This document shows positions 8,199 to 16,282 of a stretch of 27,163 nucleotides of DNA, piece by piece. Numbering within the stretch: the stretch's first letter is position 1; the number at the start of each line of letters is the position of its first letter. The DNA is from Maribacter sp. GTDB taxonomy: Bacteria > Bacteroidota > Bacteroidia > Flavobacteriales > Flavobacteriaceae. The notes beneath the pieces are model-generated. The model was not told where the DNA came from and searched no databases. It saw only the letters and a list, made by a program, of their open reading frames with translations. The stretch is taken from contig JAHHKH010000421.1 of NCBI GenBank assembly GCA_018679695.1, forward strand, positions 1-27,163, read 5' to 3'. The translations under genes were made by a program, and so were the position numbers.

Positions 8199-9119
8199 AT
8201 GGAAAGAAGAAGTTTCATTCAAAAAACCGCGTTGACAACTAGTGCAATTTCATTAGGTGGTACCCTCACCTTTGCCAAGGATTCATCAACAAACATGAAG
8301 CACAACTTCAATCTCAAATATGCCCCACATTTGGGCATGTTCAAGCACCATGCTGGTGATGACCCTATTGACCAATTAAATTTCATGGCCGATCAAGGCT
8401 TTACCGCCTTTGAAGATAATGGTATGCGAACCAGAACCATTGAACTTCAAGAAAAAATGGCCAAAACAATGAAAGACCGAGGACTACAGATGGGCGTGTT
8501 CGTAGCCCATGAAATATATTGGAGAGAGCCAAATTTGGCCTCTGGTGATAAGGACAAACGCGAGGAGTTTTTGGATTATATAAAGAAATCCATTGACGTT
8601 GCCAAGCGAGTAAATGCCAAATGGATGACTGTTGTTCCCGGTCATGTTGACTTAAGACAACAGCCCGGTTATCAAAGAGCACATGTAATTGAAAGTTTAA
8701 AACAGGCCTCTGCCATTCTTGAACCTCATGGTTTGGTGATGGTACTTGAGCCTTTGAATTTTAGGAACCATCCAGGATTATTCCTTACCGAATCCCCTCA
8801 AGCCTATGAAATTTGCAAGGCAGTAGATTCGCCTTCTTGCAAAATATTATTTGATATTTACCATCAACAGATCCAAGAAGGTAACTTAATCCCCAACATG
8901 GAAGCTTCATGGGAAGAAATCGCCTATATACAAATTGGTGATAATCCAGGGCGAAAAGAGCCGACTACAGGTGAAATCAACTATAGGAATGTCTTTAAAT
9001 GGATTCACGAAAAAGGCTTCGATGGCATCCTGGGCATGGAACATGGCAATTCAAAAGAAGGAAAAATAGGAGAGCAGGCCGTTATCGATGCTTATAAGAA
9101 GGTCGATGATTTCTTGTAG
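8199..9119 (+). CDS. Tat-exported hydroxypyruvate isomerase-like TIM barrel
   Basis: This 306-residue protein begins MERRSFIQKTALTTSAISLG, a good twin-arginine signal (RRSFIQK) with a likely cleavage after TFA near residue 26. The mature part is a TIM barrel of the hydroxypyruvate isomerase branch. Likely catalytic and metal residues are E184 in LEPLNFRNH, D219 and H222 in ILFDIYHQQIQEG, and E281 in GMEHGNS; the two glutamates match the conserved pair of that family. Tat export implies it folds, perhaps with metal, before crossing the inner membrane and then works in the periplasm beside the GMC enzyme. It starts 10 bases after the small-subunit gene, so it is the third gene of that operon. 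A role on the keto-sugar product is inferred; hydroxypyruvate itself is an unlikely periplasmic substrate. Confidence 0.88.
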   Translation: MERRSFIQKTALTTSAISLGGTLTFAKDSSTNMKHNFNLKYAPHLGMFKHHAGDDPIDQLNFMADQGFTAFEDNGMRTRTIELQEKMAKTMKDRGLQMGVFVAHEIYWREPNLASGDKDKREEFLDYIKKSIDVAKRVNAKWMTVVPGHVDLRQQPGYQRAHVIESLKQASAILEPHGLVMVLEPLNFRNHPGLFLTESPQAYEICKAVDSPSCKILFDIYHQQIQEGNLIPNMEASWEEIAYIQIGDNPGRKEPTTGEINYRNVFKWIHEKGFDGILGMEHGNSKEGKIGEQAVIDAYKKVDDFL

Positions 9120-9120
9120 T

Positions 9121-10446
9121 TTATTTTAAGGTAACTTCAAGGATCGTATCAACCTCATCTCTTTTATTTTTAGGGATTTCCAAGAGAAGCCCATAGGCAT
9201 CCAAACGGTATTTGACTGCACTTTTATCCTTATAGAAAACTACTGATTGTATTTTATCCTCAAACGGTTGAACAAGCAGTACCTCCTTATCCCAATCCAA
9301 GATGTGTAGATACAATTTTTTGCCTTTTTGTGTAGAAACGCCCCAATCTTCAGCATCCACAATACCTTTGCGTGTACCATAGATAGTTTCCCCGTTTTCG
9401 CCCATCCACTCGCCCATTGATTTAAGTGATGCTTTATGTTCTGGCTGAATCTCACCATTGGGCATAGGACCAACGTTCAATAAGAGATTGGCGTTTCGGC
9501 CTGCGGCTTTTACCAGCATATGCACCAATTCCTTAGGTGATTTATGATTTTGATCCATAAGATTAAACCCCCATGAACCATTTATCGTCAGACACATTTC
9601 CAAGGGCAATTCACTAATATGGGATCCTTGCCATCCCGTCGTATTCTCCCCTGGCAAATCTTGTTCAAACATTTGAAAATCTTCTCCCGGATATGGTTTT
9701 ACATGATGATTGCTACCTATCAATGCCCCCGGTTGTAACCCATGGATCAATTGATATGTTTTTCCTTGTTGCCAATCGGCATCTTTTTTATCCCACATCC
9801 CATCAAACCAGATACCTCCAATAGAGCCATAATTCGTGAGTAGTTCGGTCAATTGGGCATTCATATAATCTAAATAAGCATTCCAGTCACCTGATTCGTC
9901 CCTACCGGTAAAACCTTGTCCCGTTCTTCCCCTTGGAAAATAATCAGGATGATGCCAATCTAATTGGGAGTAATAAAAAAATAGTTTTACATCTTGTTTA
10001 CGGCATTCTTCGGCCAACATTTTAATCACGTCTTTACCATAAGGTGTTTTATCTACGATATTGTAATCAGAAATCTTCGAATCATACATGGCAAATCCAT
10101 CATGGTGCTTACTGGTAATCGTTATGTACTTCATTCCCGCATCTTTTACCATGCTCACCCATTCTGCTGCATCGAAATTAACGGGATTGAAAAAAGAGGG
10201 TACTTTTTCATATTGTTTTATCGGAATTTTTTTATTCTGCATAATCCATTCCGCAATTCCTGCATCTCCACCTCCACCCAGTACACTATAGACTCCCCAA
10301 TGCACAAACATCCCGAATTTGGCATCTTGGAACCATTGACGATTTTCCAAATTTTCCTTAGTTGGTACATAATTGTCCTGTGCAATCAAGAAACTGGTTA
10401 TTGTTAAACCAATAACCAAAGTGAGCCACATTCTTTTTATTTTCAT
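9121..10446 (-). CDS. Alpha-L-fucosidase (glycoside hydrolase family 29), secreted
   Basis: This 441-residue enzyme has a signal peptide (MKIKRMWLTLVIGLTITSFL, then IAQ), with probable cleavage after Gln23. GH29 landmarks are WFQDAKFGMFVHWGVYS at about 38-54, ITSKHHDGFAMYDS at about 110-123, FYYSQLDWHHPDY at about 157-169 and GIWFDGMWD, where D215 is the predicted nucleophile. A conserved LLLNVGPMPNGEI stretch follows at about 321-333. It has a short C-terminal beta region and no carbohydrate-binding module. It releases terminal fucose from a glycan or glycoside in the periplasm. The stop codons of this gene and the convergent TIM-barrel gene are one base apart, with no terminator between them. 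It may feed the neighbouring oxidation pathway, but it has its own promoter region. Confidence 0.93.
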   Translation of the reverse strand: MKIKRMWLTLVIGLTITSFLIAQDNYVPTKENLENRQWFQDAKFGMFVHWGVYSVLGGGGDAGIAEWIMQNKKIPIKQYEKVPSFFNPVNFDAAEWVSMVKDAGMKYITITSKHHDGFAMYDSKISDYNIVDKTPYGKDVIKMLAEECRKQDVKLFFYYSQLDWHHPDYFPRGRTGQGFTGRDESGDWNAYLDYMNAQLTELLTNYGSIGGIWFDGMWDKKDADWQQGKTYQLIHGLQPGALIGSNHHVKPYPGEDFQMFEQDLPGENTTGWQGSHISELPLEMCLTINGSWGFNLMDQNHKSPKELVHMLVKAAGRNANLLLNVGPMPNGEIQPEHKASLKSMGEWMGENGETIYGTRKGIVDAEDWGVSTQKGKKLYLHILDWDKEVLLVQPFEDKIQSVVFYKDKSAVKYRLDAYGLLLEIPKNKRDEVDTILEVTLK

Positions 10447-10493
10447 GAGTACTGTCCTTTAACCTAAATAGTTCTATTTTCTATTAAACCATC

Positions 10494-10530
10494 TAAAGAT
10501 AGGAAAAGCTTTTGTGAGTTTTCCATATCT
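10494..10530 (-). promoter_or_regulatory. Possible promoter and operator of the fucosidase gene
   Basis: On the minus strand TATCTTTA (10494-10501) matches the Bacteroidota -7 element TAnnTTTG at all but the last base, about 48 bases before the fucosidase start. Overlapping it is an imperfect inverted repeat: AGAT-GGAAAA (10497-10507) and TTTTCC-ATCT (10519-10530). A repressor or activator bound there would cover the upstream promoter half. Confidence 0.35.
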
Positions 10531-10959
10531 ATAAAGAGTATTATTTTGGTGGTTTATTGTTTTCTTTTCACTTTACTAGGCATCACCTCAAATTTGATAT
10601 TTCGCCCACGAAATTCGATTGATCTTGATTTCCTCAGTTGTCTAAAACTACAAACAAGCTAGCAAATTGAATTAAATCCCAATTCTTTCAAATTTAACTT
10701 TTGGTTTAGAAAGTTGGTCCTAGAAATGACGTCTAAATTTGGGACAAAAGGGTTTTGATGACAAGAATTGAACAATTTATATGGATATGAAAAAAATAGT
10801 ATGTGCCATTTTAAACTGCTTTTTGAAAATGGAAATCATAAAATAAACATAAATATCAACTTCGTATTTTATTATACTGTATTTTGCTTAAAAAATAATT
10901 ATTGAGACAACTTTTTACGTATTTGATACGTATATACATTAGAATTTAGGATACTAGAA
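10531..10959. other. Long intergenic stretch
   Basis: I find no credible gene on either strand. The only structure seen is a 7-bp inverted repeat, CCATTTT (10806-10812) with AAAATGG (10826-10832), without a T-tract. The stretch is AT-rich and stop-dense in all frames. Confidence 0.3.
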
Positions 10960-11049
10960 ATGGAAAATTACATTATTATATTATTCATTTACATAGCGGC
11001 TTATATATTCTCACTTGCTATAAAGCCATATTACATCAATAAAAGATAA
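10960..11049 (+). CDS. Possible 29-residue membrane peptide
   Basis: The frame runs from ATG at 10960 to TAA at 11047-11049 and reads MENYIIILFIYIAAYIFSLA, then IKPYYINKR. It is one hydrophobic segment with a basic tail, which suggests a single-pass inner-membrane peptide with the C-terminus in the cytoplasm. There is no clear Shine-Dalgarno site, as is common in this phylum. It lies in an otherwise empty 790-base gap, with hairpin-rich sequence and a strong terminator downstream on the same strand, so a transcript is plausible. AT-rich DNA yields such hydrophobic frames by chance, so the call is tentative. Confidence 0.3.
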   Translation: MENYIIILFIYIAAYIFSLAIKPYYINKR

Positions 11050-11102
11050 AGTCTTTTCACAGACTTAGTATGCCCGATCCAAATGGGCAAGAAAATGGTT
11101 TG

Positions 11103-11145
11103 TGGTTTTAGTATTAAAGATGTGATTTCAAAGGTCACAAAACCA
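11103..11145 (+). other. Nested inverted repeat before a terminator
   Basis: TGGTTTT (11103-11109) pairs with AAAACCA (11139-11145), enclosing a second stem GTGA with TCAC that abuts the outer right arm. It lies between the 29-codon frame and the terminator at 11170-11194, and could be part of a small RNA or 3' untranslated region. Confidence 0.3.
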
Positions 11146-11169
11146 TATTAAAACACAATTTAAAAATAA

Positions 11170-11194
11170 AAAACCCAACATAATGTTGGGTTTT
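11170..11194. terminator. Strong bidirectional intrinsic terminator
   Basis: AAAACCCAACA (11170-11180) and TGTTGGGTTTT (11184-11194) form an 11-bp perfect stem around a 3-base loop, with T-rich sequence on both sides. It ends nrdA transcription (minus) 45 bases after its stop and can also end a plus-strand transcript from the gap. Confidence 0.88.
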
Positions 11195-11238
11195 CTTTTC
11201 AATAAACACCATCGCATTCCGAACCTTAATGAGCCTAA

Positions 11239-13719
11239 TTAAGAGCCGCACATAAGGCAGTCATCGTCTGTCTGACCTTCTTTGGCCTTTGCGATCATTT
11301 CTTTCATTTCCTCAGGACTCATAGGTTGTATATCCAATTCCTGCTGCGCAGCGGCGATCGGAGTAGGTTTTACCTCAATGGTTTTTGCAGCATCAACGGC
11401 GGGGGCCACGGCCATGGCAACCTCAGGCTCTACTGGCGCTTCTGTCTTTTCACTATTGTCCAAGGTAAACTTGATCGCATCAACGGCTGCCTTGGTCCTT
11501 AAGTAGTACATCCCTGTTTTTAAGCCGCTTTTCCACGCATAAAAATGCATGGAAGTTAATTTGGAATAATTGGCATTCTCCATAAAGAGGTTCAAAGATT
11601 GACTTTGGTCAATAAAATATCCTCTATGTCGGCTCATGTCAATTATATCCTTCATGCTAAGCTCCCAAACCGTTTTGTACAAATCCCTGATATCTTGCGG
11701 AATTGTTTCAATATGCTGTATAGAACCATTGGCACGCATAAGCTCTTGTTTCATATTCTCGTTCCACATACCCAGGTTTACCAAATCTTCCAATAAATGC
11801 TTATTGACGACGATAAATTCCCCTGAAAGCACCCTGCGTGTATATATATTGGAAGTATAGGGCTCAAAACATTCGTTATTGCCTAAAATCTGCGATGTAG
11901 ATGCCGTAGGCATTGGGGCCACTAATAAAGAATTTCGAACACCGTTTTTCTTTACACTCTTCCTCAATTTACCCCAATCCCAGCGGCCTGAAAGTTCCTC
12001 GTCTTTTATGCCCCAAAGATTGTGTTGGAATTCGCCTTGTGATATTGGAGAACCCTCATAAGAGGAGTAAGTTCCTTCTTCTTTGGCCGCCTCCATAGAA
12101 GCTGTTACAGCGGCAAAATATAGGGTTTCGAATATTTCTTGATTCAATTTCTTGGCCTCATCACTCGTGAAAGGCAAACGCAACAAAATAAATGTATCTG
12201 CCAAGCCCTGCACACCCAAGCCGATAGGTCGATGTCTCATATTGGAGTTTTCGGCCTCCTTAACAGGATAATAATTCCTGTCGATCACCCTATTTAAATT
12301 CTTGGTTACCCTTTTGGTCACCCTGAACAATTCCTTATGGTCAAACTCACCGTTCTTTACGAACATGGGTAATGCAATTGAAGCGAGATTACAAACGGCA
12401 ATTTCATCTGGAGATGTATATTCCAGTATCTCCGTACACAAATTCGAGGACCGAATAGTACCTAAATTTCTTTGGTTACTCTTTCGATTGGCAGCATCTT
12501 TATACAGCATATATGGCGTGCCTGTTTCAATCTGTGATTCCAATATTTTCTCCCAAAGTTCTCTGGCCCTTACAGTTTTACGTCCTTTACCCTCAGCTTC
12601 ATATTGCAAATACAGTTTTTCGAACTCCTCACTATGACTGGTGTAAAGCCCAGGGCATTCGTTTGGACACATTAATGTCCATTCCTCATTGGCCTCTACC
12701 CTTTTCATGAATAAATCGGAAATCCACATGGCATAAAACAAATCGCGCGCTCTCATTTCTTCTTTACCATGGTTCTTTTTCAGTTCAAGAAACTCAAAAA
12801 TATCTGCATGCCAAGGCTCCATATAAATGGCAAAACTACCTTTACGTTTTCCGCCTCCTTGATCTACATATCTTGCCGTATCATTGAAAACCTGCAACAT
12901 AGGTACGATACCATTAGATGTGCCATTAGTGCCGGCAATATAAGATCCTGTGGCCCTAACATTATGAATAGATAATCCTATTCCACCAGCAGATTGCGAT
13001 ATTTTGGCCGTTTGTTTCAAAGTATCATAAATGCCATCGATGCTATCGTCTTTCATTGCCAACAAAAAACAGGATGACATTTGTGGCTTCGGTGTACCCG
13101 AATTAAAGAGTGTAGGCGTTGCGTGGGTAAAGAACTTCTTGGACATTAACTCATAGGTTTCCTTAACCGCGTCCAAGTCGTCTAAATGAATACCCACCGA
13201 TACCCGCATTAGCATATGTTGGGGACGTTCTGCGATCTTCCCGTTCAATTTTAAGAGATAGGACCGTTCAAGCGTTTTAAAACCGAAATAATCATAGCCA
13301 AAATCGCGATTATAGATTATGGTGGAATCCAAGGCCTCTGCATTTTCTGAAATGACCTTATATACCTCATCGGATAACAAGGGTGCTTTTTTTCCTGTTC
13401 TTGGATTTACATAGGTATATAAATCCTTCATTGTTTCCGAAAACGACTTTTTAGTATTCTTATGTAGGTTTGAAACAGAAATACGAGCCGCCAATTTTGC
13501 ATAATCCGGATGCGTTGTGGTCATCGTGGCTGCAATCTCTGCTGCCAAATTATCCAACTCAGAGGTAGTTACACCATCATACAACCCTTCAATAACGCGC
13601 ATCGCGACTTTTAAAGGATCAACAAGCCCGTTAAGCCCATAACATAATTTTCGTACTCTTGCTGTGATCTTATCGAACATCACCAGCTCTTTTCTTCCAT
13701 CTCTTTTTACTACATACAT
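11239..13719 (-). CDS. nrdA: Ribonucleoside-diphosphate reductase class Ia, alpha (large) subunit
   Basis: This 826-residue catalytic subunit reduces ribonucleoside diphosphates to deoxyribonucleotides in the cytoplasm. The N-terminal ATP-cone (about 1-90, starting MYVVKRDGRKELVMFDKI) gives overall activity control. Active-site residues are C217 (MSSCFLL), the N426-C428-E430 group in SSNLCTEI, with C428 the thiyl radical site, and C443 (AVCNLAS). Y738 and Y739 (GMYYLRTKAA) continue the radical path. The tail has C821 and C824 in DDDCLMCGS for re-reduction by thioredoxin or glutaredoxin, joined by an Ala/Pro-rich linker at about 760-800. Length and motifs are complete. It lies 154 bases downstream of nrdB and is followed by a strong terminator. 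Confidence 0.98.
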   Translation of the reverse strand: MYVVKRDGRKELVMFDKITARVRKLCYGLNGLVDPLKVAMRVIEGLYDGVTTSELDNLAAEIAATMTTTHPDYAKLAARISVSNLHKNTKKSFSETMKDLYTYVNPRTGKKAPLLSDEVYKVISENAEALDSTIIYNRDFGYDYFGFKTLERSYLLKLNGKIAERPQHMLMRVSVGIHLDDLDAVKETYELMSKKFFTHATPTLFNSGTPKPQMSSCFLLAMKDDSIDGIYDTLKQTAKISQSAGGIGLSIHNVRATGSYIAGTNGTSNGIVPMLQVFNDTARYVDQGGGKRKGSFAIYMEPWHADIFEFLELKKNHGKEEMRARDLFYAMWISDLFMKRVEANEEWTLMCPNECPGLYTSHSEEFEKLYLQYEAEGKGRKTVRARELWEKILESQIETGTPYMLYKDAANRKSNQRNLGTIRSSNLCTEILEYTSPDEIAVCNLASIALPMFVKNGEFDHKELFRVTKRVTKNLNRVIDRNYYPVKEAENSNMRHRPIGLGVQGLADTFILLRLPFTSDEAKKLNQEIFETLYFAAVTASMEAAKEEGTYSSYEGSPISQGEFQHNLWGIKDEELSGRWDWGKLRKSVKKNGVRNSLLVAPMPTASTSQILGNNECFEPYTSNIYTRRVLSGEFIVVNKHLLEDLVNLGMWNENMKQELMRANGSIQHIETIPQDIRDLYKTVWELSMKDIIDMSRHRGYFIDQSQSLNLFMENANYSKLTSMHFYAWKSGLKTGMYYLRTKAAVDAIKFTLDNSEKTEAPVEPEVAMAVAPAVDAAKTIEVKPTPIAAAQQELDIQPMSPEEMKEMIAKAKEGQTDDDCLMCGS

Positions 13720-13770
13720 GTGTCTTCTTTGATTTATATTAGTTAATAGTGTTTAGTCTATCATTAATTC

Positions 13771-13799
13771 CCTAAAAAGGAGCTACCACTTTTTTAGGT
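13771..13799 (-). other. Hairpin in the nrdB-nrdA gap
   Basis: CCTAAAAA (13771-13778) pairs with TTTTTAGG, forming an 8-bp AT-rich stem ending near 13798. There is no T-tract after it on the minus strand, so it is not a standard terminator. It could be an RNA-processing or stability element between the two cistrons. Confidence 0.3.
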
Positions 13800-13873
13800 C
13801 TTTTGTGTAGGTAATGAACTCTTAATTGGGATTAAACCCTTGTTGTACTTTGGGCAATTTGGTCTAACAATTA

Positions 13874-14860
13874 CTAAAAATCGGCATCAAAACTGATTTT
13901 TTGGGCGTCTACATCCTTATCCTTGTTCAAAACACCAGCTTTTTGATATTCAGATACTCTTTTTTCGAAGAAATTGGTTTTACCCTGTAACGAGATCATA
14001 TCCATAAAATCAAACGGATTGGTAGAATTATAAACCTTGTCGCACTCAAGCTCTACCAATAATCTATCAGTCACAAATTCTAGGTATTGCGTCATTAATT
14101 TAGAATTCATACCGATTAAACTCACCGGTAATGATTCTGTAATGAACTCACGTTCAATGTTCAAAGCATCAACGATTATCTCAGTAATTCGAGCTTTGGG
14201 CACCTTGTTTACAATATGATTCTTATGAAGATGTACTGCATAATCACAGTGCATACCCTCATCCCTTGAAATAAGCTCATTGGAAAAAGTAAGTCCAGGC
14301 ATCAAACCCCTTTTTTTCAACCAGAAAATAGAGCAAAATGAACCTGAGAAGAATATACCTTCAACGGCCGCAAAAGCAATTAAGCGTTCAGCAAAACTTG
14401 GTGAATCAATCCATTTCAATGCCCAATCGGCTTTCTTCTTAATAGCCGGAAAATTCTCGATGGCCTTAAAAAGAATATTTTTTTCCTTTTCATCCTTTAC
14501 ATAGGTATCGATCAACAATGAATAAGTCTCAGAGTGGATATTCTCCATCATTATTTGAAAACCATAGAAAAATTTGGCCTCCGAATATTGTACTTCATTC
14601 ACAAAATTCTCGGCCAAGTTTTCATTTACAATTCCATCAGATGCAGCAAAAAAGGCTAATATATGTTTGATGAAATACTTTTCATCATCATTTAATTTAT
14701 TGTTCCAATCAGCCAAGTCCTGATGAAGGTCTATCTCTTCAGCGGTCCAAATACAGGCCTCCTGTTTTTTATACCATTCCCACAAATCGTGGTGTTGTAT
14801 GGGAAAAATTACAAAACGGTCTTTATTCTCCTGTAAAATGGGCTCTACGGCTGCTGACAT
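13874..14860 (-). CDS. nrdB: Ribonucleoside-diphosphate reductase class Ia, beta (radical) subunit
   Basis: This 328-residue ferritin-like protein houses the diiron-tyrosyl radical cofactor. The metal ligands are all present: D44 (EEIDLHQD), E106 and H109 (MMENIHSETY), E167 (AAVEGIFFSG), E201 and H204 (SRDEGMHCDY). Y113 sits at the radical position, so this is a true class Ia type protein and not a radical-free variant. The acidic-aromatic C-terminus (KISFDADF) is the usual docking tail for NrdA. The gene is first in the nrdB-nrdA pair, the order common in Flavobacteriia. A good promoter candidate lies about 60 bases upstream. Confidence 0.97.
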   Translation of the reverse strand: MSAAVEPILQENKDRFVIFPIQHHDLWEWYKKQEACIWTAEEIDLHQDLADWNNKLNDDEKYFIKHILAFFAASDGIVNENLAENFVNEVQYSEAKFFYGFQIMMENIHSETYSLLIDTYVKDEKEKNILFKAIENFPAIKKKADWALKWIDSPSFAERLIAFAAVEGIFFSGSFCSIFWLKKRGLMPGLTFSNELISRDEGMHCDYAVHLHKNHIVNKVPKARITEIIVDALNIEREFITESLPVSLIGMNSKLMTQYLEFVTDRLLVELECDKVYNSTNPFDFMDMISLQGKTNFFEKRVSEYQKAGVLNKDKDVDAQKISFDADF

Positions 14861-14920
14861 AATATTGTTAGTTTAAAAGTTAGTTGAGCAAGGTGATAAT
14901 TACCCTGCTGTAGGGACTAA

Positions 14921-14950
14921 CAAAGATGGAAAAATACAGTCGATTTCAAA
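14921..14950 (-). promoter_or_regulatory. Candidate nrdB promoter
   Basis: On the minus strand TTTG (14947-14950) is followed after 18 bases by CATCTTTG (14921-14928). This fits the Bacteroidota sigma-70 pattern TTTG / about 19 bases / TAnnTTTG with one mismatch. It lies about 60 bases before the nrdB start. I did not find a convincing NrdR box. Confidence 0.45.
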
Positions 14951-15072
14951 GGGCGGATTTATGAATTCAATGACAAAGTTTTTAACACAGTATGTTGAAA
15001 TGTAGGTTCAATCGTTATGTTCATTAGCTTTTCAAAAAGTTAGGGATATGGATAAAAAACAGGATAAAAAAA

Positions 15073-15110
15073 TAAACCAAAAAGTATAATAAACGATACT
15101 TTTTGGTTTA
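15073..15110 (-). terminator. Intrinsic terminator of the exported-protein operon
   Basis: A perfect 15-bp inverted repeat, TAAACCAAAAAGTAT (15073-15087) with ATACTTTTTGGTTTA (15096-15110), has an 8-base loop and a T-rich tail on the minus strand. It closes the operon ending with the 34-residue peptide gene and insulates nrdB from it. Confidence 0.85.
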
Positions 15111-15206
15111 ATACTAGGCTTCTCTCTAGATCGACTATCCAAAGTCTCCCCTTACGAACACGTTTATCATTTAAATAGGATTATCCTCGTATTCTCTAGT
15201 TTTGTT

Positions 15207-15311
15207 TCAAGCCGTCAAGGCCAGAACGATTAAATATAGGCCAATCGCTAAGATGCATAAAAATATTATTGCAGTTCCTTTTTGTCTTCCAATTATCATT
15301 TTTTCTTCCAT
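15207..15311 (-). CDS. 34-residue single-pass membrane peptide
   Basis: The frame from ATG at 15311 to TGA at 15207-15209 encodes MEEKMIIGRQKGTAIIFLCI followed by LAIGLYLIVLALTA. It has a charged N-terminus and one 20-residue transmembrane segment reaching the C-terminus. It begins 19 bases after the lipoprotein gene, with a purine-rich GAGAAA just before the ATG, and is followed by the operon terminator about 100 bases on. Position and composition make it a credible last gene of the operon. No family is recognised. Confidence 0.55.
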   Translation of the reverse strand: MEEKMIIGRQKGTAIIFLCILAIGLYLIVLALTA

Positions 15312-15330
15312 TTTCTCGTGCTTAATAATT

Positions 15331-16281
15331 TTAATTGGCCTTAAAAACCCATTTAGCATCTGCTGGCAGCAAGGTAACGGCCGTAATTTTCTCTTCCTTA
15401 TAATAGGAATGTTTATTATGTTCCCCTTCTCCCCAGTCTATATTTATTCGAGGGCCGTCAAATTCCCTTTTGACCAAGTTCCATCCAGGTTTTAATTGCA
15501 TATCGAATACTGTGGTGATATCAAAGTCTTTACCTTCTCCATATCTGTTTTCCTTAACGCATCGGCCTTTAGCCGAAGTTTCACCACCTACATAAAACCA
15601 TTCTAACCGATAACCTGGAATATCATGATAATGATGCTGTAGTGGATTCCATCCGTCTATGACCTCAATAGCGGACGCCATGAAAAGTAGCCCAATCAGC
15701 TGATCATTTATCTTGATATGGATGTATCTGTTCTCCTTAACACCGGTATTGGAATTGCTATAGTCAATCTTACCCTTGTCTCCAAAATAACCACAACCCA
15801 ACCACCTGTTTTCCTTTATGGTGCTACGCGGTGATACTTTCTCGGGGAGTTTAATTTCAAAACTACCATCGACTTTTATAGTGCCGATTTTTTTATTATA
15901 ACCAGGGTCCGTTTGGCGACTGGCAAAACCCCCCATCGTAATATCTGCTTCCCCATAGGACCAATTATCAAATTTTTTGGTGTTGCTTTTACTAATGACG
16001 TATGCCTCATAGTTTTTTTTAGGAATATTGGGTTTCTGATTCTTTTTTTGTTTTTCAGCATTGCGTTTATTCCAATCTATTTTAGTCTGGGCTTCCATTG
16101 CTTCTGTCTGTTGCATTATCTTTTTCACCTGGGGTGATTTCATTACACTATCGTATTGCCGCTGGGCCTCCATGGCCTCTTTCCCCATATCTTCCATCAT
16201 TTTTTGCTCTTCAGGAGCTCGGCCTTTACAAGCCATGCCAAGTAATGTTAATATCGTCGCTAAATAGATTGGCGTTCTCAT
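15331..16281 (-). CDS. Lipoprotein of unknown function
   Basis: This 316-residue protein has a lipoprotein signal (MRTPIYLATILTLLGMAC) with acylated Cys18. A Met/Glu/Lys/Gln-rich region at about residues 25-90, probably alpha-helical or coiled coil, precedes a globular part from about 95. That part is rich in aromatic, Gly and Asp residues (KKFDNWSYGEADITMGGF, DGWNPLQHHYHDIPGYRLEW, LKPGWNLVKREF) and looks like a beta-sandwich; this is only an impression. I do not recognise a family. It starts one base after the upstream lipoprotein gene, so the two are tightly coupled, and it is followed by the 34-residue peptide gene. It is predicted to be anchored in the cell envelope. The downstream regulon position suggests a shared role with the upstream secreted protein. 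Confidence 0.8.
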   Translation of the reverse strand: MRTPIYLATILTLLGMACKGRAPEEQKMMEDMGKEAMEAQRQYDSVMKSPQVKKIMQQTEAMEAQTKIDWNKRNAEKQKKNQKPNIPKKNYEAYVISKSNTKKFDNWSYGEADITMGGFASRQTDPGYNKKIGTIKVDGSFEIKLPEKVSPRSTIKENRWLGCGYFGDKGKIDYSNSNTGVKENRYIHIKINDQLIGLLFMASAIEVIDGWNPLQHHYHDIPGYRLEWFYVGGETSAKGRCVKENRYGEGKDFDITTVFDMQLKPGWNLVKREFDGPRINIDWGEGEHNKHSYYKEEKITAVTLLPADAKWVFKAN

Positions 16282-16282
16282 C

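Noticed and set aside
12302..12637. 111-codon plus-strand frame inside nrdA, and similar frames in nrdA and the hybrid regulator
   Set aside because: They are antisense shadows of strongly conserved genes with no independent support.
13720..13873. Terminator between nrdB and nrdA
   Set aside because: The hairpin at 13771-13799 has no T-tract on the coding strand, so it was listed as a hairpin only.
14861..15072. NrdR box upstream of nrdB
   Set aside because: Sequence around AACACAGTATGTTG was considered but does not match the paired NrdR consensus well enough.
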